Assembly (NCBI RefSeq): GCF_014646255.1
Contig: NZ_BMNC01000011.1
Coordinates: forward strand, 1 to 64,000
DNA length: 64,000 bases
Direction: 5' to 3'
Source of the DNA: Lentzea pudingi
GTDB taxonomy: Bacteria; Actinomycetota; Actinomycetes; Mycobacteriales; Pseudonocardiaceae
The translations under genes and the position numbers were made by a program. How positions within the stretch are numbered: position 1 is the first letter of the stretch; each line of letters begins with the position of its first letter. Positions 9,105 to 17,794 of this stretch are shown piece after piece. The notes under the pieces are model-generated. The model was not told the origin of the DNA. It searched no databases and was given only the letters and a program-made list of their open reading frames with translations.

Positions 9105-10613
9105 ATGCCTTCTTGGAGATCGGTCGCGGTGGTCACCGCGGTCGCGCTGGGGATGATCACGCCGGGGATCGCGCACGCCGCGCCGCCCGCCAACGACGAC
9201 TTCGACACCGCCACGGTCATCGGTGCCTTGCCGTACGCCGTCGAGCAGGACACGACGGAGTCGACCAAGGCACTGGACGACCCGGCCGGGTGCAACGGCT
9301 ACTCGGTGCCGGCCTCTTCCTGGTACCGCTACACCGCGACCGAGGACGGTCTGCTGCGGCTGAAGACCGAGGGCAGCGACCGGGACCTGAACGTGGCCAC
9401 CTTCACCGGTGGGCGCGGCGACCTGAAGGCGGTCTGGAACTCGTTCTACGACGGCTGCACGACCGAGCGGGACACGCCGCTCACGTTCCCCGTGAAGGCC
9501 GGCACCACCTACCACTTCATGGTGAGCGGGACGAACAGTCCCGGTGGCCAGGTGAAGCTCGCGCTGGACAGGATCTCCCGCCTGCCGGGCGACGACCTGG
9601 CCGGCGCCGAGCCGGTGACGACGTTGCCGTTCAGCGCGCCGCAGCCGGACTACACCCGCGCCTCCCGCGAGCGCAACGAGCCGAATGCCGGTGGTTGCGC
9701 CAGTTCGAGCGCGCCGTCGGTCTGGTACGCCTACACGCCCACGAGGAACCACTCGGTGCTCTTGCACGTCGAGGGATGGGGTTCCGGCCCCACCGCGGCC
9801 GTCTACGAGGGCACCTCGATCGACGACCTGACCCTCGTCGGTTGTGAGGGTCCCCAGTACGGCAACGGCAAGTCGGTCGCCGTCATCGCCGGCAGGACGT
9901 ACTACGTCCAGTGGTCCGGCGGCGGCTACTACAGCTACCCCTCGACCCTCGAACTGACCGAGACGGAGCCGCTCCGGACGAGCGTCCACACCGGTTACGA
10001 CCACGAGCGATCGGTCTTCGAGACCATCGGCTTCTCCCTCGACCACACGAACGACCACGACGACCCGGTCACGACGGAGTGGGACTTCGGTGACGGCACG
10101 ACCGCGCCACCGAGCACCGAGACCGGCAAGTCGCACCGCTACGCCGCGGACGGCGTCTACACGGTGACCGTGCGCTCGAAGGCCGGAGACGGCCGCACGG
10201 CGACGGACACGACGACGGTCACGGTGAAGACGCACGACGTCGGCATCTCCAAGTTCACCGTGCCCACCGCCGCACGGGCGGGCGAGCAGAAGCAGATCTC
10301 CGTCCAGGTCTCGAACACCCGCTACCAGGAGAAGGTGACGACCACCCTGTACCGCAGCGGTCCCGACGGGTGGCAGGAGGTCGGCACGCTCACGATCGAC
10401 GTACCGGCGCACCCGACCCGCAAGGTGAAGTTCCCCTTCGCCTACACCTTCACCCCGCAGGACGCGGCGGCCGGCAAGGTCTCGTTCCGCGCGGTCGTCG
10501 AACCGCAGTTGTCCTACCCGGTGCGCGACTCGGTCCCGGGCGACAACGAGGTCATCTCGATCGCCACGACCGTCAAGCCGGCGCTGGTGTCCGCCGCCGC
10601 CGTCGCGAACTGA
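9105..10613 (+). CDS. Secreted PKD-domain protein with pre-peptidase-like repeats (paralogue 1)
   Basis: This 502-residue exported protein has a signal peptide ending at AHA (about residue 26). Two similar modules follow, each starting with an acidic (N/G)DDF/L motif and carrying a WY-x-YT strand and Cys pairs (about 28-160 and 165-290); they resemble bacterial pre-peptidase C-terminal beta-sandwich domains. A PKD domain follows (WDFGDGT, about 325-375), then a CARDB-like beta domain up to residue 490. No catalytic motif or cell-wall anchor is visible. A role in surface or glycan binding is possible but unproven. The next gene is a clear paralogue 13 bases downstream, so this is a recent tandem duplication. 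Confidence 0.75.
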   Translation: MPSWRSVAVVTAVALGMITPGIAHAAPPANDDFDTATVIGALPYAVEQDTTESTKALDDPAGCNGYSVPASSWYRYTATEDGLLRLKTEGSDRDLNVATFTGGRGDLKAVWNSFYDGCTTERDTPLTFPVKAGTTYHFMVSGTNSPGGQVKLALDRISRLPGDDLAGAEPVTTLPFSAPQPDYTRASRERNEPNAGGCASSSAPSVWYAYTPTRNHSVLLHVEGWGSGPTAAVYEGTSIDDLTLVGCEGPQYGNGKSVAVIAGRTYYVQWSGGGYYSYPSTLELTETEPLRTSVHTGYDHERSVFETIGFSLDHTNDHDDPVTTEWDFGDGTTAPPSTETGKSHRYAADGVYTVTVRSKAGDGRTATDTTTVTVKTHDVGISKFTVPTAARAGEQKQISVQVSNTRYQEKVTTTLYRSGPDGWQEVGTLTIDVPAHPTRKVKFPFAYTFTPQDAAAGKVSFRAVVEPQLSYPVRDSVPGDNEVISIATTVKPALVSAAAVAN

Positions 10614-10626
10614 TCCGGGGGAGATC

Positions 10627-12102
10627 ATGAGACTGTCCAAGAGAATTCTCGCGTCCGCGTTCGCCGCGGCGGTGCTGGCGGCATTCGCTCCGGCGGTGGC
10701 GCTGGCCGCTCCGGCGGGCGACGACTTCGACACCGCGATCGACGTGACCGCGCTGCCGTTCCAGTCGGCGATCGACACGACCGGTGCCACCAAGGCGACC
10801 GACGACCCGAACGCCTGCAACCACTGGGGCGAGGGCTCGGTGTGGTTGCGCTACACCGCACCCGCGGACGGCATCGTCCGGCTGCGGACGCAGTCCACCC
10901 GGTTCGGGCCGTTCTTCGGCGTGTTCACCGGCGAGCGCGGCGCACTCACGCCGGTGCAGGGTGCCTGCGCCTCCAGCACTCCCTACGACGACACGTTCCG
11001 CGTCCAGGCGGGTGTGACGTACCACGTGATGGTCGTCGAGTACTACCAGGGAAGCGGCGGCCCGGTCAGCGTGTCCCTGCTCCCGATCGACCCCGCGCCG
11101 AACGACGCCCTCGCGGCGGCGGCCCCCGTCGAGCTGTCCGACCGCGTCGAGGGCGACCTGCGCCGCGCGTCGGCGGAGCCCGGCGAGCCCGCGGCGAGCT
11201 GCGACACCGGTGCGACGCAGTCGGTCTGGTACCGCTACACGCCTTCGCAGGCGAAGTTCGTGCGGTTGCTGTCCGGCCGCGGGGTGGTGAGCGTCCACCG
11301 GGCGTCCGACCTGTCCGAACTGGACTGCAAGCCGACCGGTCGCGACATCTACCCGGACGCCGTGTTCGCGGCGACGCCCGGTGAGTCCTACCTGATCCGG
11401 GTCGCGGACTCACCGGAGGACGCGGGAACGTTCTTCGTGGAGGTCGGCGAGGCGGCCCCGTTGAAGCCGTACGTCTCCGCTCATCCCAACAACCCCACGG
11501 TGTTCACCGACGTCACGCTGCAGCCGTACACCGGTGACCCGCGGCCGTTCGTCAGCGGGACGGTGCACTTCGGTGACGGCGGTTCGGCCCCGATCGTGCC
11601 CGGTGAGCAGATCAGGCACCGGTACGCGGCCGACGGCGAGTACACGCTCTCGGTGACGGGGTCGACGAAGGACGGCCGCACCGGCACCGGATCGGGAACG
11701 GTGAAGGTCGAGACGCACGACGTGGCCGTCACCGCGTTCACCGTGCCGGCGTCGGCACGAGCGGGCCAGACCAGGTCGTTCACGGCCACGGTCGCCAACA
11801 CCCGGCACGACGAGAACGTCCGCGTGACGCTCTACAAGGTCGGCGGCGCCCCTGGCGGGTACGACCTGGAGATCGGCCACACCACGCAGTGGGTCGCGGC
11901 GTCCGCGTCCGGCAGGACCGGCTTCCCGTTCGCCTACACCTACTCGGCGGAGGACGCCGCGAAGGGCACGGTGGAGTTCCGCGTGGAGGCCACCATGCCC
12001 GACCGCGGCTGGGGTTCGGACGCCAAGCCCGACGACAACCAGGCGCGCGCCACGACGACCAGCGTGCGCAAGGCGGCCGGGACGAACGCCGTGGCCGACT
12101 AG
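10627..12102 (+). CDS. Secreted PKD-domain protein with pre-peptidase-like repeats (paralogue 2)
   Basis: This 491-residue paralogue of the upstream gene has the same architecture: a signal peptide (cleavage near ALA-AP), two acidic beta modules (GDDFDTA; then NDALAAA with SVWYRYTPS), a PKD-like domain (VHFGDGG...HRYAADGEYTLSV) and a C-terminal CARDB-like module (HDVAVTAFTVPASARAG). The shared blocks show divergence after duplication. A G-rich ribosome site (GGGGGAG) precedes ATG 10627. Its stop codon shares CTAG with the stop of the convergent P450 gene. No enzyme motif is visible and the function is unknown. Confidence 0.75.
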   Translation: MRLSKRILASAFAAAVLAAFAPAVALAAPAGDDFDTAIDVTALPFQSAIDTTGATKATDDPNACNHWGEGSVWLRYTAPADGIVRLRTQSTRFGPFFGVFTGERGALTPVQGACASSTPYDDTFRVQAGVTYHVMVVEYYQGSGGPVSVSLLPIDPAPNDALAAAAPVELSDRVEGDLRRASAEPGEPAASCDTGATQSVWYRYTPSQAKFVRLLSGRGVVSVHRASDLSELDCKPTGRDIYPDAVFAATPGESYLIRVADSPEDAGTFFVEVGEAAPLKPYVSAHPNNPTVFTDVTLQPYTGDPRPFVSGTVHFGDGGSAPIVPGEQIRHRYAADGEYTLSVTGSTKDGRTGTGSGTVKVETHDVAVTAFTVPASARAGQTRSFTATVANTRHDENVRVTLYKVGGAPGGYDLEIGHTTQWVAASASGRTGFPFAYTYSAEDAAKGTVEFRVEATMPDRGWGSDAKPDDNQARATTTSVRKAAGTNAVAD

Positions 12103-13235
12103 TCGAAGCGGAAGGTGGCTGTCTCGAGGTTGTCGAGCATCCACTCCCGCCGCACGAGCGGTGCGCCGGTTTCCCTGCGCAGCAACGGAAGCCGGCGCAC
12201 CATCTCTTCCAGCAGCACCCGCTGCTCCAGCCGCGCGAGGCCCGCGCCGAGGCAGTGGTGCGGGCCGTGCCCGAACGTCATGATCCGCGTCTTGCGGCGG
12301 ATGTCGAACACCTCGGGGTCCGCGTAGCGCGACGGGTCCCGGTTGGCCGCGCTGAGCCACCCGGTGACCCACTGGCCCGCCGCGATCGCCCGCCCGCCGA
12401 TCTCGACGTCGCGCAGCACCAGCCGGCGGGGTCCGGGGAACACCGGGTACCAGCGCATGGTCTCCTCGACGGCGCCCGGGATCAGCGACGGGTCGGCGCG
12501 CAGCTCTTCCCAGCAGCCGAACTCGGTCAGGAACAGCACCGCGTTCGGGATGCTCGCGTACACCGTGTCGACCCCGGCGCCGAGAAGCATCGCGCAGTAC
12601 CCGACGAGGTCCCAGTCGGACAGGGGCCGCCCGTCGACGAGGTAACCGCGGTCCTGGGCCGCGATCAGCTCGGCGATCAGGCCGCCCTTCGGCTCGGTCC
12701 GCTGGCGGCCGACCTCGTCGGCGAAGAACCGGGCCATCTCGGACTGCGACGGCAGCGTGTTCGTCGTGACCGAGGCCTTGTACCACTCCTCCAGCCACGC
12801 GGTCATGAGCGTCTCGGCGCTGAGGTCGAGGCCGAGCAGGTGGCAGATCACCCGCGTGGGCAACGGCCGGGCGATGCGCGCGACGACGTCGAAGCCCGCC
12901 GGGTCGAGGTCGTCGACCAGTTCGACGGAGATCGCGCGGATCCGCTCCTCGAGCCTCGCCATCACGCGCGGGCTGAACGGGTCGGCGACGGCGGCCCTCA
13001 GGTCGCGGTGGCGCTGCCCGTCCGCGGCCCACATGCCGCTCAGCATGGCGTTGGCGAGCGGGCGCGTCTCGTCGGTCAGGCCGTAGCCCGCGGAGAAGTG
13101 CTCCTCGTCGGACAGCACCCGCTGCACGTCGGCGAGGCCGAACACGTGCCAGGTGCCGAGTTGCTCGTCGAAGTGCACTTCGGTGGCGGGATCGAAGAAC
13201 TTCGCAGGTCGGGTGGGTAAGTGGGCGACAGTCAT
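12099..13235 (-). CDS. Cytochrome P450
   Basis: This 378-residue soluble haem monooxygenase shows the family landmarks: an I-helix oxygen-binding segment (LLGAGVDTV), the K-helix ExxR (EETMR), and the haem-ligand loop FGHGPHHCLGAG with the thiolate Cys near residue 328. It would need ferredoxin and reductase partners, which are not encoded nearby. No biosynthetic cluster surrounds it, so the substrate cannot be inferred. At 378 residues it is slightly short for a bacterial P450 because the N-terminus is compact. It is convergent with the PKD-protein gene and the stop codons overlap. Confidence 0.93.
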   Translation of the reverse strand: MTVAHLPTRPAKFFDPATEVHFDEQLGTWHVFGLADVQRVLSDEEHFSAGYGLTDETRPLANAMLSGMWAADGQRHRDLRAAVADPFSPRVMARLEERIRAISVELVDDLDPAGFDVVARIARPLPTRVICHLLGLDLSAETLMTAWLEEWYKASVTTNTLPSQSEMARFFADEVGRQRTEPKGGLIAELIAAQDRGYLVDGRPLSDWDLVGYCAMLLGAGVDTVYASIPNAVLFLTEFGCWEELRADPSLIPGAVEETMRWYPVFPGPRRLVLRDVEIGGRAIAAGQWVTGWLSAANRDPSRYADPEVFDIRRKTRIMTFGHGPHHCLGAGLARLEQRVLLEEMVRRLPLLRRETGAPLVRREWMLDNLETATFRFD

Positions 13236-13404
13236 GCCCTCGATCGTCGCCCCTTACCCGGCCCGGCGGCATCCGCTGATCCGGCTACCGGAGTGCGGCG
13301 TAAGGGGTCCGGCGGTGCGACCTTGGGTGATCGTCCGATGTCGGGGCCCACCCCTCAGGAGCAACCTCATCGTCATCAGGAAGACGAACTGAGGAGTGAG
13401 TGAG

Positions 13405-13581
13405 ATGGAATGGACGCCCGAGGCGATCAAGGCGGAGATGGACTACCGGCAGGAGGCCCTGCGGGAGGACGCCCGCCGCGTCCGGGAGTACTACCGCAAC
13501 GGCGGGCAGCCGCGGTCGTGGTGGCACCGGATGACGCACCGGCACGAGCCTGAGGTTCCCGCCGGGCCACAGGCTGCGTGA
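13405..13581 (+). CDS. Small hydrophilic protein of unknown function
   Basis: This is a 58-residue protein (MEWTPEAIKAEMDYRQEALR...) rich in charged residues and predicted mostly helical, with no signal or membrane segment. ATG 13405 is chosen because GAGGAG (13391-13396) sits 8 bases upstream; a GTG at 13396 would overlap that ribosome site. It stands alone and is followed at once by a strong shared terminator. I do not recognise the family. The good ribosome site and terminator make it a credible gene. Confidence 0.6.
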   Translation: MEWTPEAIKAEMDYRQEALREDARRVREYYRNGGQPRSWWHRMTHRHEPEVPAGPQAA

Positions 13582-13591
13582 TGCCGGGGGT

Positions 13592-13642
13592 AGTCGTAGG
13601 GGGTGCGGTTCCTCTCGTCCAGGAACCACACCCCCTACGACT
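13592..13642. terminator. Bidirectional terminator between convergent genes
   Basis: A 22-bp stem with a single mismatch (13592-13613 with 13621-13642) closes a 7-base loop. It separates the small gene ending at 13581 from the binding-protein gene ending at 13651 and can serve both strands. Confidence 0.88.
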
Positions 13643-13650
13643 CGTGTTCT

Positions 13651-14604
13651 CTAAGCCTTCGGCAGCCAGGCCTTGACCTTGTCGGCGTTGGCCTCCGCCC
13701 ACTTCTTGGCGGCGTCCTCGGGCTTCATCTTGTCCTCGGCGATGTACTTCGCCACGGTGTTCTGGTCCTCGTTGGTCCACTTGAAGTTCTTGACCAGCTG
13801 GAAGGCCGGGCCGTTGGCGTCCGCGAACTTCTTCGACACGAGCTTGTCGAGGTCGTAGTCCGGGTAGTCGCAGGCGATCTTCTCGGCGTCGGCGTCACAA
13901 CCCGGCGTGTACGCGGGCAGCTTGACCTTCTCGAGCTTGATCTCGTTGAGCAGCCACTGCGGCGAGTAGAAGTAGCCGATGACCCACTTCTTGTCCTTCT
14001 CCGCCTGGCGGAAGGCCTGGATCAGCGCGGTCTCGCTGCCGCCGTAGACGACCTTGTAGTTGAGGTTCAGGTTCTTCACCAGAGCCTCGTCGTTCGTCAC
14101 GAACGACGGGTCGCCGTCGAGCAGCTGGCCCTTGTCGCCGGACTCGGAGGTCTTGAACTTGTCCGCGTACTTGTTGAGGTTGTTCCAGTCCAGGATGTCG
14201 GGGTGCTCCTTGGCGAGCCACGGCGGCACGTACCAGCCGATCTGGCCCTTCACGCCCGTGGACCCCGCGCTGACGGCGGTCTTCTGCTCGTCGACGTACT
14301 TCTTGCGCAGGTCGTCGTGGCCCCAGTTCTCGACCACGGCGTCGACCTCACCGGTGCCGAAGCCCTGCCAGGCCACCTCTTCCTTGAGCTCCTTCTTGGT
14401 GACCTTGCACTTGAGCTCTTTCTCGGCCACGTACGCGAGCACGGCCGCGTTCGCCTCGTAACCGACCCACGGGTTGATCGCGAGGTTGAACGTGCCGCAG
14501 TCGCCGGTCGCACCCGAGGAGGTGTCACCGACCTTGGCGCCACCGCAACCAGCCAAAGCGAGTGCTCCGACGAGCACCGCCCCCAGCACGCTGTGCCTTG
14601 CCAC
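13651..14604 (-). CDS. Glycine betaine/proline-type ABC transporter substrate-binding lipoprotein (copy 1)
   Basis: This 317-residue lipoprotein (lipobox ALAGC, Cys20) belongs to the OpuAC/ProX superfamily. The mature part starts with INPWVGYEANAAVLAYVAE, and the ligand-pocket region shows VENWGHDD, WYVPPWLA and a conserved VTNDEALVKNLNLNYKVVY. The GTG start is supported by AGGAGG a few bases upstream. It follows the fused permease gene by 12 bases in an ATPase-permease-binding protein operon that imports a quaternary-ammonium or amino-acid-type osmolyte. A close paralogue lies at 17795-18760 on the other side of the operon. Confidence 0.9.
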   Translation of the reverse strand: MARHSVLGAVLVGALALAGCGGAKVGDTSSGATGDCGTFNLAINPWVGYEANAAVLAYVAEKELKCKVTKKELKEEVAWQGFGTGEVDAVVENWGHDDLRKKYVDEQKTAVSAGSTGVKGQIGWYVPPWLAKEHPDILDWNNLNKYADKFKTSESGDKGQLLDGDPSFVTNDEALVKNLNLNYKVVYGGSETALIQAFRQAEKDKKWVIGYFYSPQWLLNEIKLEKVKLPAYTPGCDADAEKIACDYPDYDLDKLVSKKFADANGPAFQLVKNFKWTNEDQNTVAKYIAEDKMKPEDAAKKWAEANADKVKAWLPKA

Positions 14605-14616
14605 TTTCCAGACCTC

Positions 14617-16557
14617 CTAGTTGGTCCACCGCTTGGCGGCCGCCTGGGTGAGGCGGTCGAGCATCACGCCCAGCACGACGATCGCGAGTCCGGCCGCGAG
14701 CCCCTTGCCGTACAACTGTCCCTGCGAGAACCCGGCCACCACGTCGTAACCGAGCGCGCCGGCGCCGACGAGACCGCCGACGACGACCATCGAGAGCACG
14801 TAGATCAGGCCCTGGTTGGCGGCGAGCGTCAACGCACCGCGCGCCATGGGCAGCTGCACCTTCACGATCGTCTGCCACGAGCTCGACCCCAGCGCGGTGG
14901 ACGCCTCGACGGTCGCGGGCGACACCGCGCGGATCCCGTCCGCGATGATCTTGATGGCCACCGGCGCCGCGAACACCACCGCGGCGATGATCGCGGTGAA
15001 GCGCGACGCGGAGAACAACGCCAGGAACGGCACCAGGTAGACGAAGGCCGGCATGACCTGCGCGGCGTCGAGCACCGGCCGGATGAACCGGTCGGCCCGC
15101 CTGCTCCGTCCCATCCAGACACCGACGACGATCCCGAGCAGCATCACCAGGATCGTGGCGACCAGCGTGGACGCCAGCGTGATCATCGAGTCCTGCCAGA
15201 GGCCGGTCGCGATCAGCAGGGCGATGCACACGGCCGAGACGATCGCGGACCGGACACCGCCGACCATGAACGACAGCGCCACGACCACCAGCGCCACCAG
15301 GAACCACGGCGACTCGGCCAGCAGCGCCTGCAGCGGGTTGATCAGCGCGAACGTGACGAAGTCCTTGAAACCGCCGGTGAGCACCGGAAGCGAGTCCTGC
15401 GCCCACTCCGTCACGGCCGTGGCGCCCTTGTTGATCGAGCTGCCGATCTCCACGTCCGACTGGAACTCCGCCGCCCACAGGTAGGTGTGGGAGAGGTAGA
15501 CGCAGACGCCCGTGACACCGAGCCCGCCGAACAACGCCCAGCGCGGGAGCTTGCGGCGTTCGCCCGCCGCGGCGGTGGTCACGCGGTCCAGCACGATGGC
15601 CAGCACCACGATCGCGAGGCCCGCGTTGAACGCCGTGCCGACGTCGAGGGTCTGCAGCGCCTTCACGACGGTCTTGCCGAGGCCCGGCGCGTCGATCAGC
15701 GCGGCGATCGTGACCATGGCCAGCGCGGCCATGATCGTCTGGTTGACGCCGAGCACGATGGTCTTGCGCGCGGACGGCAGCAGCACCTTCACCAGCGTCT
15801 GGTTCCGCGTCGCGCCCAGGGACTCACTCGCCTCGACGGTGTTGCGCGGCACCGAACGGATGGCGTGCGCGGTGATCCGGATGGCGGGCGGAGCCGCGTA
15901 GATCAGCGTCGCGATCGTCGCACTCGCCGGACCGATCAGGAAGAACAGCGTCAGCGGCGCCAGGTAGACGAACGTCGGCATCGTCTGCATGAAGTCGAGC
16001 ACCGGCGTCAGGACCCGGTTGGCCCGATCGGACAGTCCCGCCCAGATGCCCAGCGGGATGCCGGCGAGCAACGAGATCACGACCGCGGCCAGCGTCAGCG
16101 AGAGCGTGTCCATGCTCTCCTGCCACAGACCCTGCAGGCCGAGGAACACGAAACCCGCGACGGTGAGCAGCGCGACCCGCCAGCCGGCGACCGCGAGGCT
16201 GACGAAGCCCGCGATCGCGACCACGCCGAGCCAGCCGATCACCGGCACGGGCCGGCCGAACGACGGCTGCGCGATCAGGGCCTGGATGAACGTCACGAAC
16301 TCGTCGATGACGAGCCGGATCTCGTTGAAGAAGTACAGGAAGACGGGGTTCGAGTTCCTGGACGCGCCGACCGCGTCGTTGACGCCGTTGATCCAGCGGT
16401 GCAACGGCGTCAGGTCGGCGGCGCCGAGCGCGAGCGTCCCGACGTTGCGGAACACCAGCCACAGCACCAGCCAGGCGACGACGATCGCGGCGAAGATCAG
16501 CGACTTCTTGTGCTGGAACAGTCGGGGGAGCTGCCGAGGGGCAGCGACGGCGACCAC
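14617..16557 (-). CDS. Double-length ABC permease of glycine betaine-type transporter
   Basis: This 646-residue membrane protein holds two homologous permease halves in one chain. Each half has a G-I-x-x-G-x-W segment followed by an EA(S/T) coupling loop (NTVEASESLGATRNQTLVKV in the first, ATVEASTALGSSSWQTIVKV in the second). A usual OpuAB/ProW permease is about half this size and works as a homodimer, so this looks like a fused pseudo-dimer. The GTG start at 16557 is chosen because GGAGG lies 6 bases upstream and it begins 1 base after the ATPase stop. Tight spacing with the ATPase and binding protein supports one operon. Confidence 0.9.
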   Translation of the reverse strand: MVAVAAPRQLPRLFQHKKSLIFAAIVVAWLVLWLVFRNVGTLALGAADLTPLHRWINGVNDAVGASRNSNPVFLYFFNEIRLVIDEFVTFIQALIAQPSFGRPVPVIGWLGVVAIAGFVSLAVAGWRVALLTVAGFVFLGLQGLWQESMDTLSLTLAAVVISLLAGIPLGIWAGLSDRANRVLTPVLDFMQTMPTFVYLAPLTLFFLIGPASATIATLIYAAPPAIRITAHAIRSVPRNTVEASESLGATRNQTLVKVLLPSARKTIVLGVNQTIMAALAMVTIAALIDAPGLGKTVVKALQTLDVGTAFNAGLAIVVLAIVLDRVTTAAAGERRKLPRWALFGGLGVTGVCVYLSHTYLWAAEFQSDVEIGSSINKGATAVTEWAQDSLPVLTGGFKDFVTFALINPLQALLAESPWFLVALVVVALSFMVGGVRSAIVSAVCIALLIATGLWQDSMITLASTLVATILVMLLGIVVGVWMGRSRRADRFIRPVLDAAQVMPAFVYLVPFLALFSASRFTAIIAAVVFAAPVAIKIIADGIRAVSPATVEASTALGSSSWQTIVKVQLPMARGALTLAANQGLIYVLSMVVVGGLVGAGALGYDVVAGFSQGQLYGKGLAAGLAIVVLGVMLDRLTQAAAKRWTN

Positions 16558-16558
16558 G

Positions 16559-17581
16559 TCACGCCTCCCCGGCCACGACCCCGAGGATCTCCTCGTCCGC
16601 GACCACACCGAGCAGTTCGCCGTCCCGCACGACCTTCACCGGCTTGTCGGCGCCCAGCACGCTGCGGACGGCCTCGCGCACCACGGTCTCCGGCGACAGC
16701 TCGGGGCCGTCGAGCTCGTCGTCCGGCCGCGGCGGGCGCATGATCCACTTCAGGGTCAGCACGTGCGACTTCGGCACGTCCCTCACGAAGTCGCGCACGT
16801 AGTCGTCCGCGGGTGCGCCGACCAGCTCGTCACCGGTGCCGACCTGCACGACCTTGCCGTCGCGCATGATCAGGATGCGGTCGCCCAGCTTGAGCGCCTC
16901 GCTGAGGTCGTGGGTGATGAACACCATCGTCTTGCCGACCTCGCGGTGCAGCCTGATGACCTCGGACTGCATGTCGCGCCGGATCAGCGGGTCGAGCGCG
17001 GAGAAGGGTTCGTCGAAGAACAGCACGTCGGGGTCGCCCGCCAGAGCGCGCGCGAGACCGACCCGTTGCTGCATACCGCCGGAGAGTTGATCCGGATAGG
17101 ACTTCTCGTATCCGGACAGCCCGACGAGGTCGATCACCTCCTGCGACCGCTCGCCCCGTTTCGCCCGCGGTACCCCGCGGATTTCCAGGCCGTAACCGAC
17201 GTTGTCGGCCACCGTCCGATGTGGGAGAAGACCGAAGTGCTGGAACACCATGGAGAATTTGTTCCTGCGCAGGTCGCGCAGACGTTTGGCGTCCGCGTCG
17301 AGAATGTTCTCGCCCTCGAACACAATCGTTCCAGCAGTGGGTTCCACGAGCCTCGTGAGACAACGGACCAGTGTGGACTTGCCTGATCCGGACAATCCCA
17401 TGACCACGAACATCTCGCCGGGAGCGACGTCGAAGTCGACTCCCCGCACGGCGGCGACGGCACCGGTGCGGTCCATCAACTCCTGCCGTGACAACGCCTT
17501 GAGCTCGTCCGAGGCCACCAGTTGCGATGCGTTGGGGCCAAACACCTTCCACAGGTCCCTGACCGAAATCACGGGATCCAC
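16559..17581 (-). CDS. Glycine betaine-type ABC transporter ATP-binding protein
   Basis: This 340-residue ATPase of the OpuAA/ProV group has Walker A GLSGSGKST, signature LSGGMQQRVGLARALA, Walker B VLFFDEPFSALDP and the H-loop THD. The C-terminal part (after about residue 280) ends in a short CBS-like segment (VVRDGELLGVVADEEILGVV), which in the family senses ionic strength or regulates transport. GTG 17581 is chosen because it starts just before the family's VISVRDLWKVFG, with GGAG upstream; longer starts add a non-family leader. It is the first gene of the minus-strand transporter operon. Confidence 0.9.
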   Translation of the reverse strand: MDPVISVRDLWKVFGPNASQLVASDELKALSRQELMDRTGAVAAVRGVDFDVAPGEMFVVMGLSGSGKSTLVRCLTRLVEPTAGTIVFEGENILDADAKRLRDLRRNKFSMVFQHFGLLPHRTVADNVGYGLEIRGVPRAKRGERSQEVIDLVGLSGYEKSYPDQLSGGMQQRVGLARALAGDPDVLFFDEPFSALDPLIRRDMQSEVIRLHREVGKTMVFITHDLSEALKLGDRILIMRDGKVVQVGTGDELVGAPADDYVRDFVRDVPKSHVLTLKWIMRPPRPDDELDGPELSPETVVREAVRSVLGADKPVKVVRDGELLGVVADEEILGVVAGEA

Positions 17582-17668
17582 GCCAAACCACTCCGACCTG
17601 TTGCGGACTGCGCACACCGTTTCTCGATGCGCGACAGCATCGACCTTCGCACGAGTACGGTCAAGGGC

Positions 17669-17697
17669 TGATACAAATCTGATCCTTTGTGGACAAC
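17669..17697 (-). promoter_or_regulatory. Candidate promoter of the betaine-type ABC operon
   Basis: Read on the minus strand, TTGTCC (17697-17692) and TATCAG (17674-17669) are separated by 17 bases. They lie about 90 bases upstream of the ATPase start, in the 213-bp gap shared with the divergent second binding-protein gene. The match to the housekeeping consensus is partial. Confidence 0.3.
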
Positions 17698-17794
17698 CGG
17701 TCATCCCATGACTTGACGCCGTCTGATCGAAGGGGAAAAGCTGAACGGACCGGTCTCATGCGCCGCTCTCTCCCCCTCCGATGAGGAGCTGTTC

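Noticed and set aside
12099..13235. Secondary-metabolite gene cluster around the P450
   Set aside because: No core biosynthetic enzymes, ferredoxin or tailoring partners are within reach of the gene.
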